This document shows, in pieces, positions 16,411 to 25,517 of a DNA stretch of 64,000 nt. The position numbers were made by a program, and so were the translations under genes. A model generated the notes under the pieces. That model was not told where the DNA came from. It was given only the letters and a program-made list of their open reading frames with translations, and searched no databases. Each line of letters starts with the position of its first letter. The first letter of the stretch is position 1. Location of the stretch: contig NZ_JBHSJJ010000019.1 of NCBI RefSeq assembly GCF_042652345.1, positions 1 to 64,000 of the forward strand. The letters are read 5' to 3'. This DNA comes from Negadavirga shengliensis. GTDB taxonomy: Bacteria; Bacteroidota; Bacteroidia; Cytophagales; Cyclobacteriaceae.

Positions 16411-18141
16411 TCATTGGTCTTTGGGCCATTCGGTATCAATCCCCTGTGATTGGATAAACGACTGAAAAGCGGTCAGCAGAGAGCTGTCTTCCCGCACCTG
16501 CCTGGGGGATACTCCCTTTTCCATGGCAAAGGGAATCAACATCCCTACGGCCTCCCCAATGCTCCATTCCACAGGGTGGAGCCTATAACAACCGTTGGTA
16601 ATGTGCGTGGTGCCTATGTTTTTGTTGGCGGGCAACAGATTTTCCATCCTTTGGGGAATGAGGGAACCGAGGGGTATCTGAAAGGGAAGGGAACCAAAAT
16701 CGATGTAATTATCCCCCTCGCTGCTGGGATGAAGGTCAATATGGTAATAGCCGATGCCCACGCTATCATAAAAATCCGCGGCCTTGAGACCGGTTCCTTC
16801 CAAACCCGATACCTCCGACCGCTGCTGGGCTCCTACATGTTCTTCCAGTACCGTGAACAAAGCTTTGATTCTTCTCGACTCCCTTACATAAGGGTACTTG
16901 GCCAGGCCGTCTTCCGTACCCATCAGGTCATGCCGCAGCCGCAGTCCCGGCCAGCCCTTCCCTCCATCCGGACGGGGAGCTTCTGTCTGCAACCAATAAA
17001 GCAGGGAAAGGCTGAGTTGTTTTCCTCTTTCCACGTGCTTTTTGAATTCCTCCTCGCTGACATCCACAATATTGCCGGGAAAATAATCATTCTGGGGCCA
17101 ATTGACAATGGTGGCGTCGCCCTGGTAAAAACCTTTTTCGAAGTTGTCCTTGTGAAGGATCCTGCGGTAATTCCAAAGGTTCAGTTTATCTCCTGTCGAA
17201 ATACCTTCCGGATGAAATCCCAGCTCTTTTGGCTTTAAGGTTTTGGGGTCGGAATAATTCAGTTCAAGCAACTTCCCCGCCCAAGGCGGTGTCATTTCAG
17301 GTCGGTAACGGCTCCAAAAACCGTACTCCTCCGGCTTGGGGATGGTCCAGTCCTCACCCTTGACATAATCCATCGCCAAACAAACCGTAAAGGCCTGGTT
17401 GTTATTGGGCCGGGCGGTTGCCGCCGCATGCAGTTCACCGGTCTCCGATTTGGCTTCCGTACCTGTTACGTACTCGGTACCTGTAAGTGGCAGCAGATCC
17501 CCTAATTCGGTGGCATCCACGAAATAAGGGGCTTCAAGCTGGCAAGTAATATTTGATCTTAATGAATTAGCAATCAAGTAGTTTACTTTATTTACTTGGA
17601 CCTCTGCATCAATCACCTTGTATTCTTTCAGAACCAGCAATTTACGGGCGCTTTCATAAGGTGCGAACATTTCTTCCAGTACCCGCAAGGCAACTTTGGG
17701 CTCATGGCAAAGTGCGGAAACAGATCCGTTTCCGGGGTTCAAGCGGGGAGCATTTGCAGCTGCTTCCGTAAGGGGATAATGCCTGCGATAGTATTCCCTT
17801 ACCCCCTCCCTAAAAGCCCGGTACAATTCAGGCGCACCGTGGGTTTCAATCCATCGGTGTTCGTCCGGCGGCACCCCCTGTTGTGTGAGCTGCCCTCCTA
17901 TCCAATCCGTTTCTTCGGTCATCACCACCGTGAGGTTATTTCTCAACGCCGCAAAAGCTGCTGCACAGCCTCCTAACCCACCCCCTGCAATGACAACATC
18001 GGCGGAAAACTTTCTGCCGTTTTCATGGATCCTGACGGTTTTACCCCTTTGATCCGCCTGTAAAGACAAAGGCCATGCGGAAGCTGCGGCCAAGCCACCT
18101 CCTCCTAAAGCCATCCTGCTTATAAAATTTCTTCTATCCAT
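16411..18141 (-). CDS. Secreted FAD-dependent oxidoreductase
   Basis: A 576-aa flavoprotein of the FAD_oxidored type. The N-terminus (MDRRNFISRMALGGGGLAAA) looks like a Tat signal with an RR motif. ADVVIAGGGLGGCAAAFAAL (about 48-67) is the Rossmann FAD-binding loop, and FVDATELGDLLPLTG is the second FAD motif of the family. The His-rich C-terminal region (NIGTTHITNGCYRLHPVEWSIGEAVG) is typical. Members often sit beside carbohydrate-use genes; here a GHL10 hydrolase, an epimerase and a sugar transporter are upstream on the same strand. The substrate is not known. Confidence 0.82.
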   Translation of the reverse strand: MDRRNFISRMALGGGGLAAASAWPLSLQADQRGKTVRIHENGRKFSADVVIAGGGLGGCAAAFAALRNNLTVVMTEETDWIGGQLTQQGVPPDEHRWIETHGAPELYRAFREGVREYYRRHYPLTEAAANAPRLNPGNGSVSALCHEPKVALRVLEEMFAPYESARKLLVLKEYKVIDAEVQVNKVNYLIANSLRSNITCQLEAPYFVDATELGDLLPLTGTEYVTGTEAKSETGELHAAATARPNNNQAFTVCLAMDYVKGEDWTIPKPEEYGFWSRYRPEMTPPWAGKLLELNYSDPKTLKPKELGFHPEGISTGDKLNLWNYRRILHKDNFEKGFYQGDATIVNWPQNDYFPGNIVDVSEEEFKKHVERGKQLSLSLLYWLQTEAPRPDGGKGWPGLRLRHDLMGTEDGLAKYPYVRESRRIKALFTVLEEHVGAQQRSEVSGLEGTGLKAADFYDSVGIGYYHIDLHPSSEGDNYIDFGSLPFQIPLGSLIPQRMENLLPANKNIGTTHITNGCYRLHPVEWSIGEAVGMLIPFAMEKGVSPRQVREDSSLLTAFQSFIQSQGIDTEWPKDQ

Positions 18142-18323
18142 ATTTTTAATCGTTCATGATAAGCGCCTAATCCTCCAGCCTGGTTTCCCATTCAACTTGC
18201 CGATGATAAAAATATCCGTCAGCACGGGAACAGGCCTTCGCTTCTATCATTCTTATTTTTTGAATTTTATTCCAGTTATTTGACTCAAAGTTGATTTTTT
18301 CCTCCGGACGTGATTTCAAACTC

Positions 18324-19424
18324 TTAATGGTAATCCTTGAAAAAAGCCTGTTTGAGAAGCAGGCCTTCATAAACAAAGAAAACCTCCCCCTCTATATCAC
18401 ATTCCCGGTGGAAACGGACATTTTCCTCCAACAACGCATCCGGGATCAGGTAGTCATCCGTCTTGATCCATACGCCGGGAAGAAACTTTCTTCTGTCTTT
18501 TGCACTTACCCGGTCGAGATTTTCCAAAAAAACGGTTTCATAATCCTTCCCTTGGTCCTGGTAAATCTGTGGAATGATATAATCCACCCAACCTTTTTCG
18601 ACCCAGGTAGGCCAGTCCCGGAGGTATTCTCCCTTGCTCCGAGGGAAAACATGGGGAGACATGGAAACCAACATGTTTTTGTCTTTTGATTTTATTTTAT
18701 GGAACAGCGTTCTCAGAAACGCATGTAGTTTTTCAGCCCTCCATTGTGTCCAGCCTTCCTCCAAATGGTCACCTGGTGGAATTTTGCCCTTATGTTCCCT
18801 TTTATACAGATGAACGGTATAATCGTCATATCCACCTGTGGAAGGCAGGGAGGAAAGCCGGTCATCGCCCTGTATACCGGCTATATCATACTTATCCACT
18901 ACCTCCAAAATCAGCTGTAGTAAAAAGGCCTGCACTTCAGGGTGGAATATGTTCAGCCACTGGAAATTGTCCTTGGTCAGAAGGTTGCCTTCGATATCTT
19001 TTGCTGCCCAATGCGGAAATTTCCGGATGATTTTTCCTCCGTCTTCCTGTTGATGCGATGCAGCAAATCCATATTCAAACCAGGCATGCACGGCTATTCC
19101 CGCTGCTGAGGCTTCCTCCACCAATTCATGAAGAGGATCCCTGCCTCTGTACCGGGGGTCAATTGTTTCTCCAAAATACTGCAACGTCACATCACTTGGA
19201 TAGAGGGTATATCCATTGTTCCAGACGCCGACAAAAACGGTATTGATGCCGCTGGCCTGACAGAGAGACACCGCCTCCCGGATGTTTTCCCGGGAAGCCA
19301 ATACATCGCCTGTCAAATGGGTTAGCCATACGCCCCTAATAGGAGGTTTGGCTATGGTTTGCCGGCTGTTGAGTACCAACGCCATCCAAAAGAAAAGAGG
19401 GATCATCCAAAAAAGCTTCTTCAT
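18324..19424 (-). CDS. GHL10-type glycoside hydrolase-like protein
   Basis: A 366-aa protein with an N-terminal signal peptide (MKKLFWMIPLFFWMALVLNS). The body is a TIM barrel of the GHL10/DUF187 family: RGVWLTHLTGDVLAS, INTVFVGVWNNGYTLYPSD, GIAVHAWFEYGF, NIFHPEVQAFLLQLILEVV, GIQGDDRLSS and YIIPQIYQD mark successive strands. The family acts on or binds glycans in the envelope; the exact substrate is not established from sequence. It starts 4 nt after the stop of the AGE epimerase gene, so the two are translationally coupled. Confidence 0.83.
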   Translation of the reverse strand: MKKLFWMIPLFFWMALVLNSRQTIAKPPIRGVWLTHLTGDVLASRENIREAVSLCQASGINTVFVGVWNNGYTLYPSDVTLQYFGETIDPRYRGRDPLHELVEEASAAGIAVHAWFEYGFAASHQQEDGGKIIRKFPHWAAKDIEGNLLTKDNFQWLNIFHPEVQAFLLQLILEVVDKYDIAGIQGDDRLSSLPSTGGYDDYTVHLYKREHKGKIPPGDHLEEGWTQWRAEKLHAFLRTLFHKIKSKDKNMLVSMSPHVFPRSKGEYLRDWPTWVEKGWVDYIIPQIYQDQGKDYETVFLENLDRVSAKDRRKFLPGVWIKTDDYLIPDALLEENVRFHRECDIEGEVFFVYEGLLLKQAFFKDYH

Positions 19425-19428
19425 ACCG

Positions 19429-20604
19429 TCATCCTGTTGCTTTTGCCGAACTTATTTGCTCTAAGGACTGCCAAACCTGGTACAATCCCCTGGGTACATG
19501 GAAGCATCCCTTCCACTTCCCACCTTTTAAAGGAAGCTGAATCTTGCCATACCTGTCCAGATAACCGTACCATTCCGGATAGTCCTTATCCCGGAAATGC
19601 TCCCATGTATAATCATGTACTTTTTCAAACCATTGATAGCATTGTTTACTGCCGCTCATTTCATAAGCCTTTGCGAGAAACACAAGGGTTTCCAGGTGTA
19701 CCCACCATAATTTTTGGTTCCATTCGAGTTTTTCGGGAGGATGCCCTTTTACATCCATAAAGTAATAGATGCCGCCATACGTTTTATCCCAGCCGTATTC
19801 CAAGGTATCCAACCCTATCCTCACCGCTTTGTCCATCAGGGCTTTGTCCCCAAACCTTTTCGAAAGGTCCAACATGAACCACATGGCCTCAAGGGCGTGC
19901 CCGGGACTGGTCAGCCTTCCCTCGAAAGAATCCGAAAACGACCCGTCCGGATAAACATTTTCCAGGATCAATCCACTCTCTTTCTGGTAAAATACCTCCA
20001 TGACCTCCCTGATTACTCCCGGCACCAATTCATCCACGGTTTGTTTGTCCAGCAAATGCTCCAGTTCCAGTGTCAGGTTACTCAAAATCATAGGCAAGGC
20101 AAAGCCTTTCAGATCCCTTGTGCCGGATACCGTCTTGGTATATTTTCCTTTTGGTCTGTCTTTTCTGGAAAGGATGTTTTGAAAGGTTTTTTTTGCCAGC
20201 ACGGCATATTCTTCCTTGGGATCTATTTTATAAAGTGCACCAAAGGCCATTGCTGCGAAACAGTCGGAAAAAATATTGTAGGGCTGTACCAAGGGGGCCC
20301 CGCTTTGGGTAAGGGAAAAATAAAAATTACCCTGCCCGTCGCTGCCGTACCGTTGAAGAAAAGCAGCCCCATGTCTGGCCATTGCTAACCATTCCGGTTT
20401 GGCCTCCACCCTTTCATAAAGCATGGAAAACATCCACACCTGCCTGGCCTGCAACCAGATGAACTTATCCGTATCATACACCTTCCCGGTTCGGTCAAGA
20501 CAGGTGAAATAGCCACCATAAGCCGTATCCTGGCTCTTTTCCAGCCAAAAAGGTATCACCCGGTCCAACAACTCTTCCTTATAAAGTTTGCTATAGCTTT
20601 CCAT
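19429..20604 (-). CDS. AGE family epimerase (N-acylglucosamine 2-epimerase-like)
   Basis: A 391-aa (alpha/alpha)6-barrel epimerase that should interconvert N-acetylmannosamine and N-acetylglucosamine. YGGYFTCLDRTGKVYDTDK and IWLQARQVWMFSMLY near the N-terminus match renin-binding-protein-type AGE enzymes; SPGHALEAMWFMLDL and KLWWVHLETLVFLAKAY carry the conserved catalytic-site His residues. I start at ATG 20604 (MESYSKLYKEELL), which fits family length; the longer frame from 20664 would overlap the transporter gene. Gene order with an MFS porter resembles nanE-nanT of Bacteroides, but no N-acetylneuraminate lyase is present here. Confidence 0.87.
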   Translation of the reverse strand: MESYSKLYKEELLDRVIPFWLEKSQDTAYGGYFTCLDRTGKVYDTDKFIWLQARQVWMFSMLYERVEAKPEWLAMARHGAAFLQRYGSDGQGNFYFSLTQSGAPLVQPYNIFSDCFAAMAFGALYKIDPKEEYAVLAKKTFQNILSRKDRPKGKYTKTVSGTRDLKGFALPMILSNLTLELEHLLDKQTVDELVPGVIREVMEVFYQKESGLILENVYPDGSFSDSFEGRLTSPGHALEAMWFMLDLSKRFGDKALMDKAVRIGLDTLEYGWDKTYGGIYYFMDVKGHPPEKLEWNQKLWWVHLETLVFLAKAYEMSGSKQCYQWFEKVHDYTWEHFRDKDYPEWYGYLDRYGKIQLPLKGGKWKGCFHVPRGLYQVWQSLEQISSAKATG

Positions 20605-20632
20605 GTCCAAAGGTTTCTCCAATCCAAAATAT

Positions 20633-22084
20633 TTAGGTTTCAATTGTGTTGCTCCGCTTATCATAGGTTTCCCGGCGGGCTTTTTCTCCCATCCAATAGG
20701 CCTCGATGGCTTCCAGACTCATGCCGGCTGTTTCAGGGATCAGCTTCCATATGATCCACATATAAGGAAGGCACATCAGTGCGAAGAGCAGAAAAGTGCC
20801 CGAGGGGCTGAGGTTCTCCAGAAACCAGGGTGTGAGCTGGCCAATCAGATAAGTGCCTACCCACAGGGAAAACCCGGCTATGGACATGGCCACACCGCGG
20901 ATTTTATTAGGGTACATCTCCGAAAGCAGTACAAAAATGACCGCCGATATGGAAATGGCCGTGGCGAAGATATAGGTCAAAAAAAGCACAAGTAGCATCT
21001 GTGAGGGCCATCCAAGTGTTTCGCCCTTTAGGAAATAAAAACTAATGAGCAATAGCGTGATGATCATGCCGCTGACCCCAAAATAAACCAGCTTTTTTCT
21101 CCCTACTTTGTCAATAATGATCAGGGCCAATACGGTGGTCAAGACGTTTACGAGCCCTACCATTACCTGGTAAAAAAGGGCATCCCCGTCGGACAGTCCG
21201 CTTTGCTCAAAAATGCTGGGCCCATAATACAACACCGCGTTTACCCCCATAAACTGACCCAATATGGCAATGGCCACGCCTATCATGACCGGTTTCAATA
21301 CACGGGGATTTTTCAACAAGGCCCATTGGCTGCTTTTTATGCCCGCACTTGTACTACGCCGTACGTCTTCCACTTTTCTTTTAGCCAGTGCCGAAGATCC
21401 ATAGATACCAGAGAATACCTTCTCCGCTTGGGATATCTGGTTGTTGATCGCCAACCACCTGGGGCTTTCCGGTATGAAGAACAATACCAACAGAAAAAGA
21501 AAAGCCGGTAAAAACTCCATGCCCAACATGCCGCGCCAGGCCTCTTCATGAAAAATTTTGGACAGCAGCGGCTCAAATACAAAGGCCGTGGTTCGGGAAA
21601 ACTCCAGCAGTTGAAAATTCATCAGATAAGCACCCAGAAATCCGACCGTGATGGCCAATTGGTACAGGGATACCAGACTGCCCCTGTACCCGGAAAGGGC
21701 TACTTCGGAGATGTACATGGGAGAAACGATAGATACCATGCCTATCCCCATGCCACCCAATATCCGGTAGAGCACCAGTTCCGTCAGGCTTTCCGAAACG
21801 GCACAGCCCAATGCCGAAACTGAAAAAAGCACGGCGGATAGGATCATCACTTTTTTCCTGCCAAAGCGGTCAGAAAGAGGCCCCGCCATGGCCACACCGA
21901 TGATGGAACCGATAAGCGCACAACCCACATACCAACCCTGTTCTATAGCATCCAACTCAAACTGCCGGGTAACCTGCCCGATGGTGCCTGAAATGACTGC
22001 CGTGTCGTAGCCGAAGAGTAATCCCCCTATCGCCGCCACCGAAGAAAGAAAAATAAGGTAAACAATGGGTATATTTCGTTTCAT
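20633..22084 (-). CDS. MFS sugar porter
   Basis: A 483-aa inner-membrane symporter of the sugar porter family with 12 predicted membrane helices. Signature motifs are present: GGLLFGYDTAVISG in helix 1, DRFGRKKV between helices 2 and 3, PESPRWL after helix 6, IDKVGRKKLVYFG between helices 8 and 9, and PETAGMSLEAIE after helix 12. I start at ATG 22084 (MKRNIPIVYL); the longer frame needs TTG. The epimerase gene follows 28 nt downstream. The substrate is probably a hexose or an amino sugar such as N-acetylmannosamine; sequence alone does not decide. Confidence 0.9.
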   Translation of the reverse strand: MKRNIPIVYLIFLSSVAAIGGLLFGYDTAVISGTIGQVTRQFELDAIEQGWYVGCALIGSIIGVAMAGPLSDRFGRKKVMILSAVLFSVSALGCAVSESLTELVLYRILGGMGIGMVSIVSPMYISEVALSGYRGSLVSLYQLAITVGFLGAYLMNFQLLEFSRTTAFVFEPLLSKIFHEEAWRGMLGMEFLPAFLFLLVLFFIPESPRWLAINNQISQAEKVFSGIYGSSALAKRKVEDVRRSTSAGIKSSQWALLKNPRVLKPVMIGVAIAILGQFMGVNAVLYYGPSIFEQSGLSDGDALFYQVMVGLVNVLTTVLALIIIDKVGRKKLVYFGVSGMIITLLLISFYFLKGETLGWPSQMLLVLFLTYIFATAISISAVIFVLLSEMYPNKIRGVAMSIAGFSLWVGTYLIGQLTPWFLENLSPSGTFLLFALMCLPYMWIIWKLIPETAGMSLEAIEAYWMGEKARRETYDKRSNTIET

Positions 22085-22290
22085 ATGATTGTGACTGGCT
22101 TGTTGAGCGGTTAAAGTTACCCCTTTTTGCAATCGGGAGACCTCTAAACAGACAAAGCCGTGATCAATTAGAAAATTTTATTTTTAATTACCAAATAAAT
22201 AGCAAAAACTAGTTACTTAATATATTTATAACCCGGTTGAGCTGGGGAACTGTCTCCTTAAACCGGGGAAATACAACCAGCACAGTGTCT

Positions 22291-23391
22291 TCAAAAAACC
22301 TCCTTTAAATTGGACCATTTTTTTCCCTTTTGGTAATACAGCTCCCCTCCCATCATGGCAAGCGGGGATTCAAAATTATTATGGTACAGTTTGCCGGTTC
22401 CCAATCCCTGTGGAACTTCCGGATTCAGTGAAGAAGTAAACTGGGCAATGGCATTTAATCCTACATTGCTTTCCAATGCAGAAGTGATCCACCAGCCTAT
22501 GTTGCGGCTTTCTGCCATTTTGATCCATTCCCGGCTGGCAGCTATCCCTCCTAACAGCGTCGGCTTCAAAATAATGTATTGGGGCTGGATTTCTTCAAGT
22601 AAACGCTGTTTTGTGAACGGCTCATGGATCCCGATCAGTTCCTCATCCAATGCAACCGGCACCGGTGTGTTGCGGCATAAAGCGCCCATCTCCTCCCAGT
22701 TGCCTTGTTGGATGGGTTGTTCTATACTGTGAAGTTTATATTTGGCCAAGTTCCCAAGTTTTCCAAGAGCGTCTGCCGAAGCGAATGCCCCGTTGGCATC
22801 CACACGCAAAGTAACCTCATGTTCATCAAACTGTTTTCTTATGGATGCCAGCAGTTCGCATTCCTGTTCAAAGTCAATAGAACCTATCTTGAGTTTGATG
22901 CAATCAAAGCCCTGCTCCAGTTTTTCCCGGATCTGCCGGTACATGAATTCCTTATCCCCCATCCAAATCAAGCCGTTGATGGGAATAGGGCGGCCTTTAT
23001 CATAAAAATCATTGGGTAACAAGTACCTTTTACCTCCGTTTAACAAATCCAGCAAAGCCGTTTCCATTCCAAACCGTATACTTGGCAACTGAAAAGAAAC
23101 CTTTTGCGCCAAAATTTCCATTATTTTGGCCTCTTGGAAAGGAAAGGAAATCTGCTCCATTTCAGACAGGACATCGGCCAATTGCCGTTCAAAATCCTCC
23201 CGGTCATCGATGCTCAGACCGGCTAGGGGACCCGCTTCCCCGTATCCGGCGGTACCTGGAAAATCAGCGGAAATAAGCTGTATCAGGTAAGTTTTTTTTG
23301 TTCTTAATACCCCTCTGCTGGTGCCGGCATCAAACTTAAACCGCAACAGGTAGGGGGTGTACCGCGCCTTGACTTTGAAAGATGAAGCCAT
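22291..23391 (-). CDS. menC: o-Succinylbenzoate synthase-like enolase-superfamily enzyme
   Basis: A 366-aa enolase-superfamily enzyme that in menaquinone synthesis dehydrates SHCHC to o-succinylbenzoate. Visible active-site pieces: CIKLKIG (KxK base), RVDANGAF (first metal Asp), HSIEQP (second metal Glu), ALDEE (third metal ligand) and YIILKPTLLGG (second catalytic Lys). The N-terminal capping domain is about 1-125. Other menaquinone genes are not in the window, so a dipeptide epimerase is a possible alternative, but the WWITSALESNVGLNAIAQ C-terminal motif favours OSBS. It is divergent from queA. Confidence 0.82.
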   Translation of the reverse strand: MASSFKVKARYTPYLLRFKFDAGTSRGVLRTKKTYLIQLISADFPGTAGYGEAGPLAGLSIDDREDFERQLADVLSEMEQISFPFQEAKIMEILAQKVSFQLPSIRFGMETALLDLLNGGKRYLLPNDFYDKGRPIPINGLIWMGDKEFMYRQIREKLEQGFDCIKLKIGSIDFEQECELLASIRKQFDEHEVTLRVDANGAFASADALGKLGNLAKYKLHSIEQPIQQGNWEEMGALCRNTPVPVALDEELIGIHEPFTKQRLLEEIQPQYIILKPTLLGGIAASREWIKMAESRNIGWWITSALESNVGLNAIAQFTSSLNPEVPQGLGTGKLYHNNFESPLAMMGGELYYQKGKKWSNLKEVF

Positions 23392-23570
23392 GTCGTTTGT
23401 TCTTTAATGACGCTGTAAAACTGGTCAATAATTCCTATACTAATAACTTTTTCCTGGTTTTTTTCCCAACCCGGGAAGCACGCGTTCAACAGGGGCCCCA
23501 TTTCTTCAATAATGCTTTATATTTGCCTTCCGAAATATGACTTACGGTACCAAATTCTGAAATATCCAAG

Positions 23571-24791
23571 ATGCATCGTATCAGCACACCCAAACTTTCT
23601 GATTACCAGTACGACCTCCCCGAGGAATACATTGCTAAATTTCCTTTAGAAGCCAGGGATGCATCCCGGTTGCTGCATTATGAAAACGGCAATATTGCCC
23701 ACCACCATTTTTATGAACTGCCTTCCTTATTGCCAAAAAACAGCCTGCTGGTTTTCAACAATACAAAAGTGATTCCCGCCAGGCTGATTTTTCAGAAAGC
23801 TACGGGGGCACGGATAGAAATTTTTCTTTTGAAACCCGTTCTTCCGTCCCCGCTTATACAGCTGGCCATGGAAAGTACGGGGCCGGTGACTTGGGAATGC
23901 ATGATCGGTAACCTGAAGAGATGGAAAGAGGGGGAAGTGCTTAGCGGTCAAATCGACCATCAGGGTCAGGCCATCACCATCAACGCCACTTTAAAGGACA
24001 AAATCAAAAAAGAAGTCACCCTGGATTGGTCTGCCGAAAACATTACTTTCGCCTCGGTGGTGGAGTCCAGCGGCGAGGTCCCCCTCCCCCCCTATCTCAA
24101 CAGGGAGGCAACAGAAATGGACCGGCCCCGGTACCAAACAGTCTACTCTAAAATAAAGGGCGCAGTGGCTGCCCCTACGGCAGGCTTGCACTTTACGGAC
24201 AAACTGCTCAATGAGCTGGCTGATGTGGGCGTAACCACCGATTACCTGACCCTGCATGTGGGGGCAGGAACCTTCCAACCTATCAAGGATGAGGAAGTGG
24301 TGCACCACCCCATGCACAGCGAGCAGATGGTTTTCACCCGGGATAACCTTGAAACGCTGCTGGCCGCCCAGGGCAACAGCGTGGCAGTCGGCACAACCTC
24401 CATGCGTTCCTTGGAAAGCCTCTACTGGTACGGGGTAAAAATCCTGCAAGGTGCGGGAGAGGATTTCTTTATAGAAAAACTCTTTCCCTACCGGGGGTTC
24501 GAAAATCTGCCCAGCAAACATGAAAGTCTTTCAGCTGTATTGACATATATGAAAAAGCACCGGAAAAATGAGATCACTGGTCATACCGAAATATTTATTT
24601 TTCCTGGATACCATTTCAGAGTTTGCAATGGCCTGATTACCAATTTCCACCAGCCAGGTTCTACCCTTATTCTTTTGGTGGCTGCGTTTACCCACAACAA
24701 TTGGAAAAAGATATACTCACAAGCATTGGCAAACAAATACAGGTTTCTAAGTTATGGAGACAGCAGCATGCTTTGGAACAACAAACTTTGA
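23571..24791 (+). CDS. queA: S-adenosylmethionine:tRNA ribosyltransferase-isomerase (QueA-like, long form)
   Basis: Transfers the ribosyl group of SAM to 7-aminomethyl-7-deazaguanine in tRNA, giving epoxyqueuosine. Motifs match QueA: YDLPEEYIAKFPLEARDASRLL at the N-terminus, LLVFNNTKVIPARL, AAPTAGLHFT, TLHVGAGTFQPIKDEEVVHHPMHSE (given in part) and NFHQPGSTLILLVAAF. At 406 aa it is about 55 residues longer than the usual 345-355, with extra sequence around residues 255-340. Bacteroidota often carry a second, longer QueA-like protein, so this could be that paralogue rather than the main enzyme. It begins at ATG 23571. Confidence 0.85.
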   Translation: MHRISTPKLSDYQYDLPEEYIAKFPLEARDASRLLHYENGNIAHHHFYELPSLLPKNSLLVFNNTKVIPARLIFQKATGARIEIFLLKPVLPSPLIQLAMESTGPVTWECMIGNLKRWKEGEVLSGQIDHQGQAITINATLKDKIKKEVTLDWSAENITFASVVESSGEVPLPPYLNREATEMDRPRYQTVYSKIKGAVAAPTAGLHFTDKLLNELADVGVTTDYLTLHVGAGTFQPIKDEEVVHHPMHSEQMVFTRDNLETLLAAQGNSVAVGTTSMRSLESLYWYGVKILQGAGEDFFIEKLFPYRGFENLPSKHESLSAVLTYMKKHRKNEITGHTEIFIFPGYHFRVCNGLITNFHQPGSTLILLVAAFTHNNWKKIYSQALANKYRFLSYGDSSMLWNNKL

Positions 24792-24951
24792 TTATTCAAC
24801 AATCACTTCAAGGATGATTTTACGGCATGCACAAAAGCAGACCACCTACCTGATGGTAGTTGAATGTCATTTTAAATCACCTTCCCTGATCAATGTCTGG
24901 GTTCATTGAATTGATCAAAGAGGTTCACGCTGCCAACTCGAAAATCCGCCC

Positions 24952-25362
24952 TTAATCCAAACCACTGCTCCCCAGTTTTTGTACTCCGTTGATCAAATTT
25001 TGATAGTAAGTTCTTCCTACAGGCACTTTATCATTGACTACCGTCACTTCTTTAGGTGAAATGGTGTTGATTTCATTGAGGTTTACAATGTAGGATTTAT
25101 GAATTCTTATAAATAAATGATCCGGAAGCACTTCCTCAAATTCCTTCAAGATGTTTCTTAATGAAAAGGATTTGGTTCCGGTCACCAGGGTAGTGTAATT
25201 GCCATCACCTTTTAGGTAATGAATTTCTGCAAATTTGATTTTAGTAAGACAGCCTTTATCCCTGATGAAAATCGCGTCTTTGATCAGAAGTTCTCTATTG
25301 CTGTCAATGGTCCCATTGACGGCTTTTGTTGAGTACTCCTGTAAATTGTCTTTCATATTCAT
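24952..25362 (-). CDS. Orphan LytTR DNA-binding regulator
   Basis: A 136-aa protein with a LytTR domain at about 38-132: EIHYLKGDGNYTTLVTG, FIRIHKSYIVNLNEI and VPVGRTYYQNLI are its landmark strands. It lacks the N-terminal receiver domain that normally precedes LytTR, and no histidine kinase gene is adjacent. It may be a stand-alone transcription factor, or one controlled by an upstream region (1-35) without known fold. A second in-frame ATG at residue 3 is possible. Confidence 0.88.
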   Translation of the reverse strand: MNMKDNLQEYSTKAVNGTIDSNRELLIKDAIFIRDKGCLTKIKFAEIHYLKGDGNYTTLVTGTKSFSLRNILKEFEEVLPDHLFIRIHKSYIVNLNEINTISPKEVTVVNDKVPVGRTYYQNLINGVQKLGSSGLD

Positions 25363-25517
25363 GTCCGCACTGTTAAGGGTTTGACTTTGGTACGTAACAA
25401 TTTTTCTTAATAATTGTTTTTTTGCGCAGTAAAATAATCAGATAATATATCCCGAAAATCGTTGGCTATGGTAAGATCGTCCACCCACCCACGATACAGG
25501 AGCCCAATTTACAAATA

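Noticed and set aside
18324..22084. Complete sialic acid operon
   Set aside because: No N-acetylneuraminate lyase, sialidase or kinase gene is present in the window.
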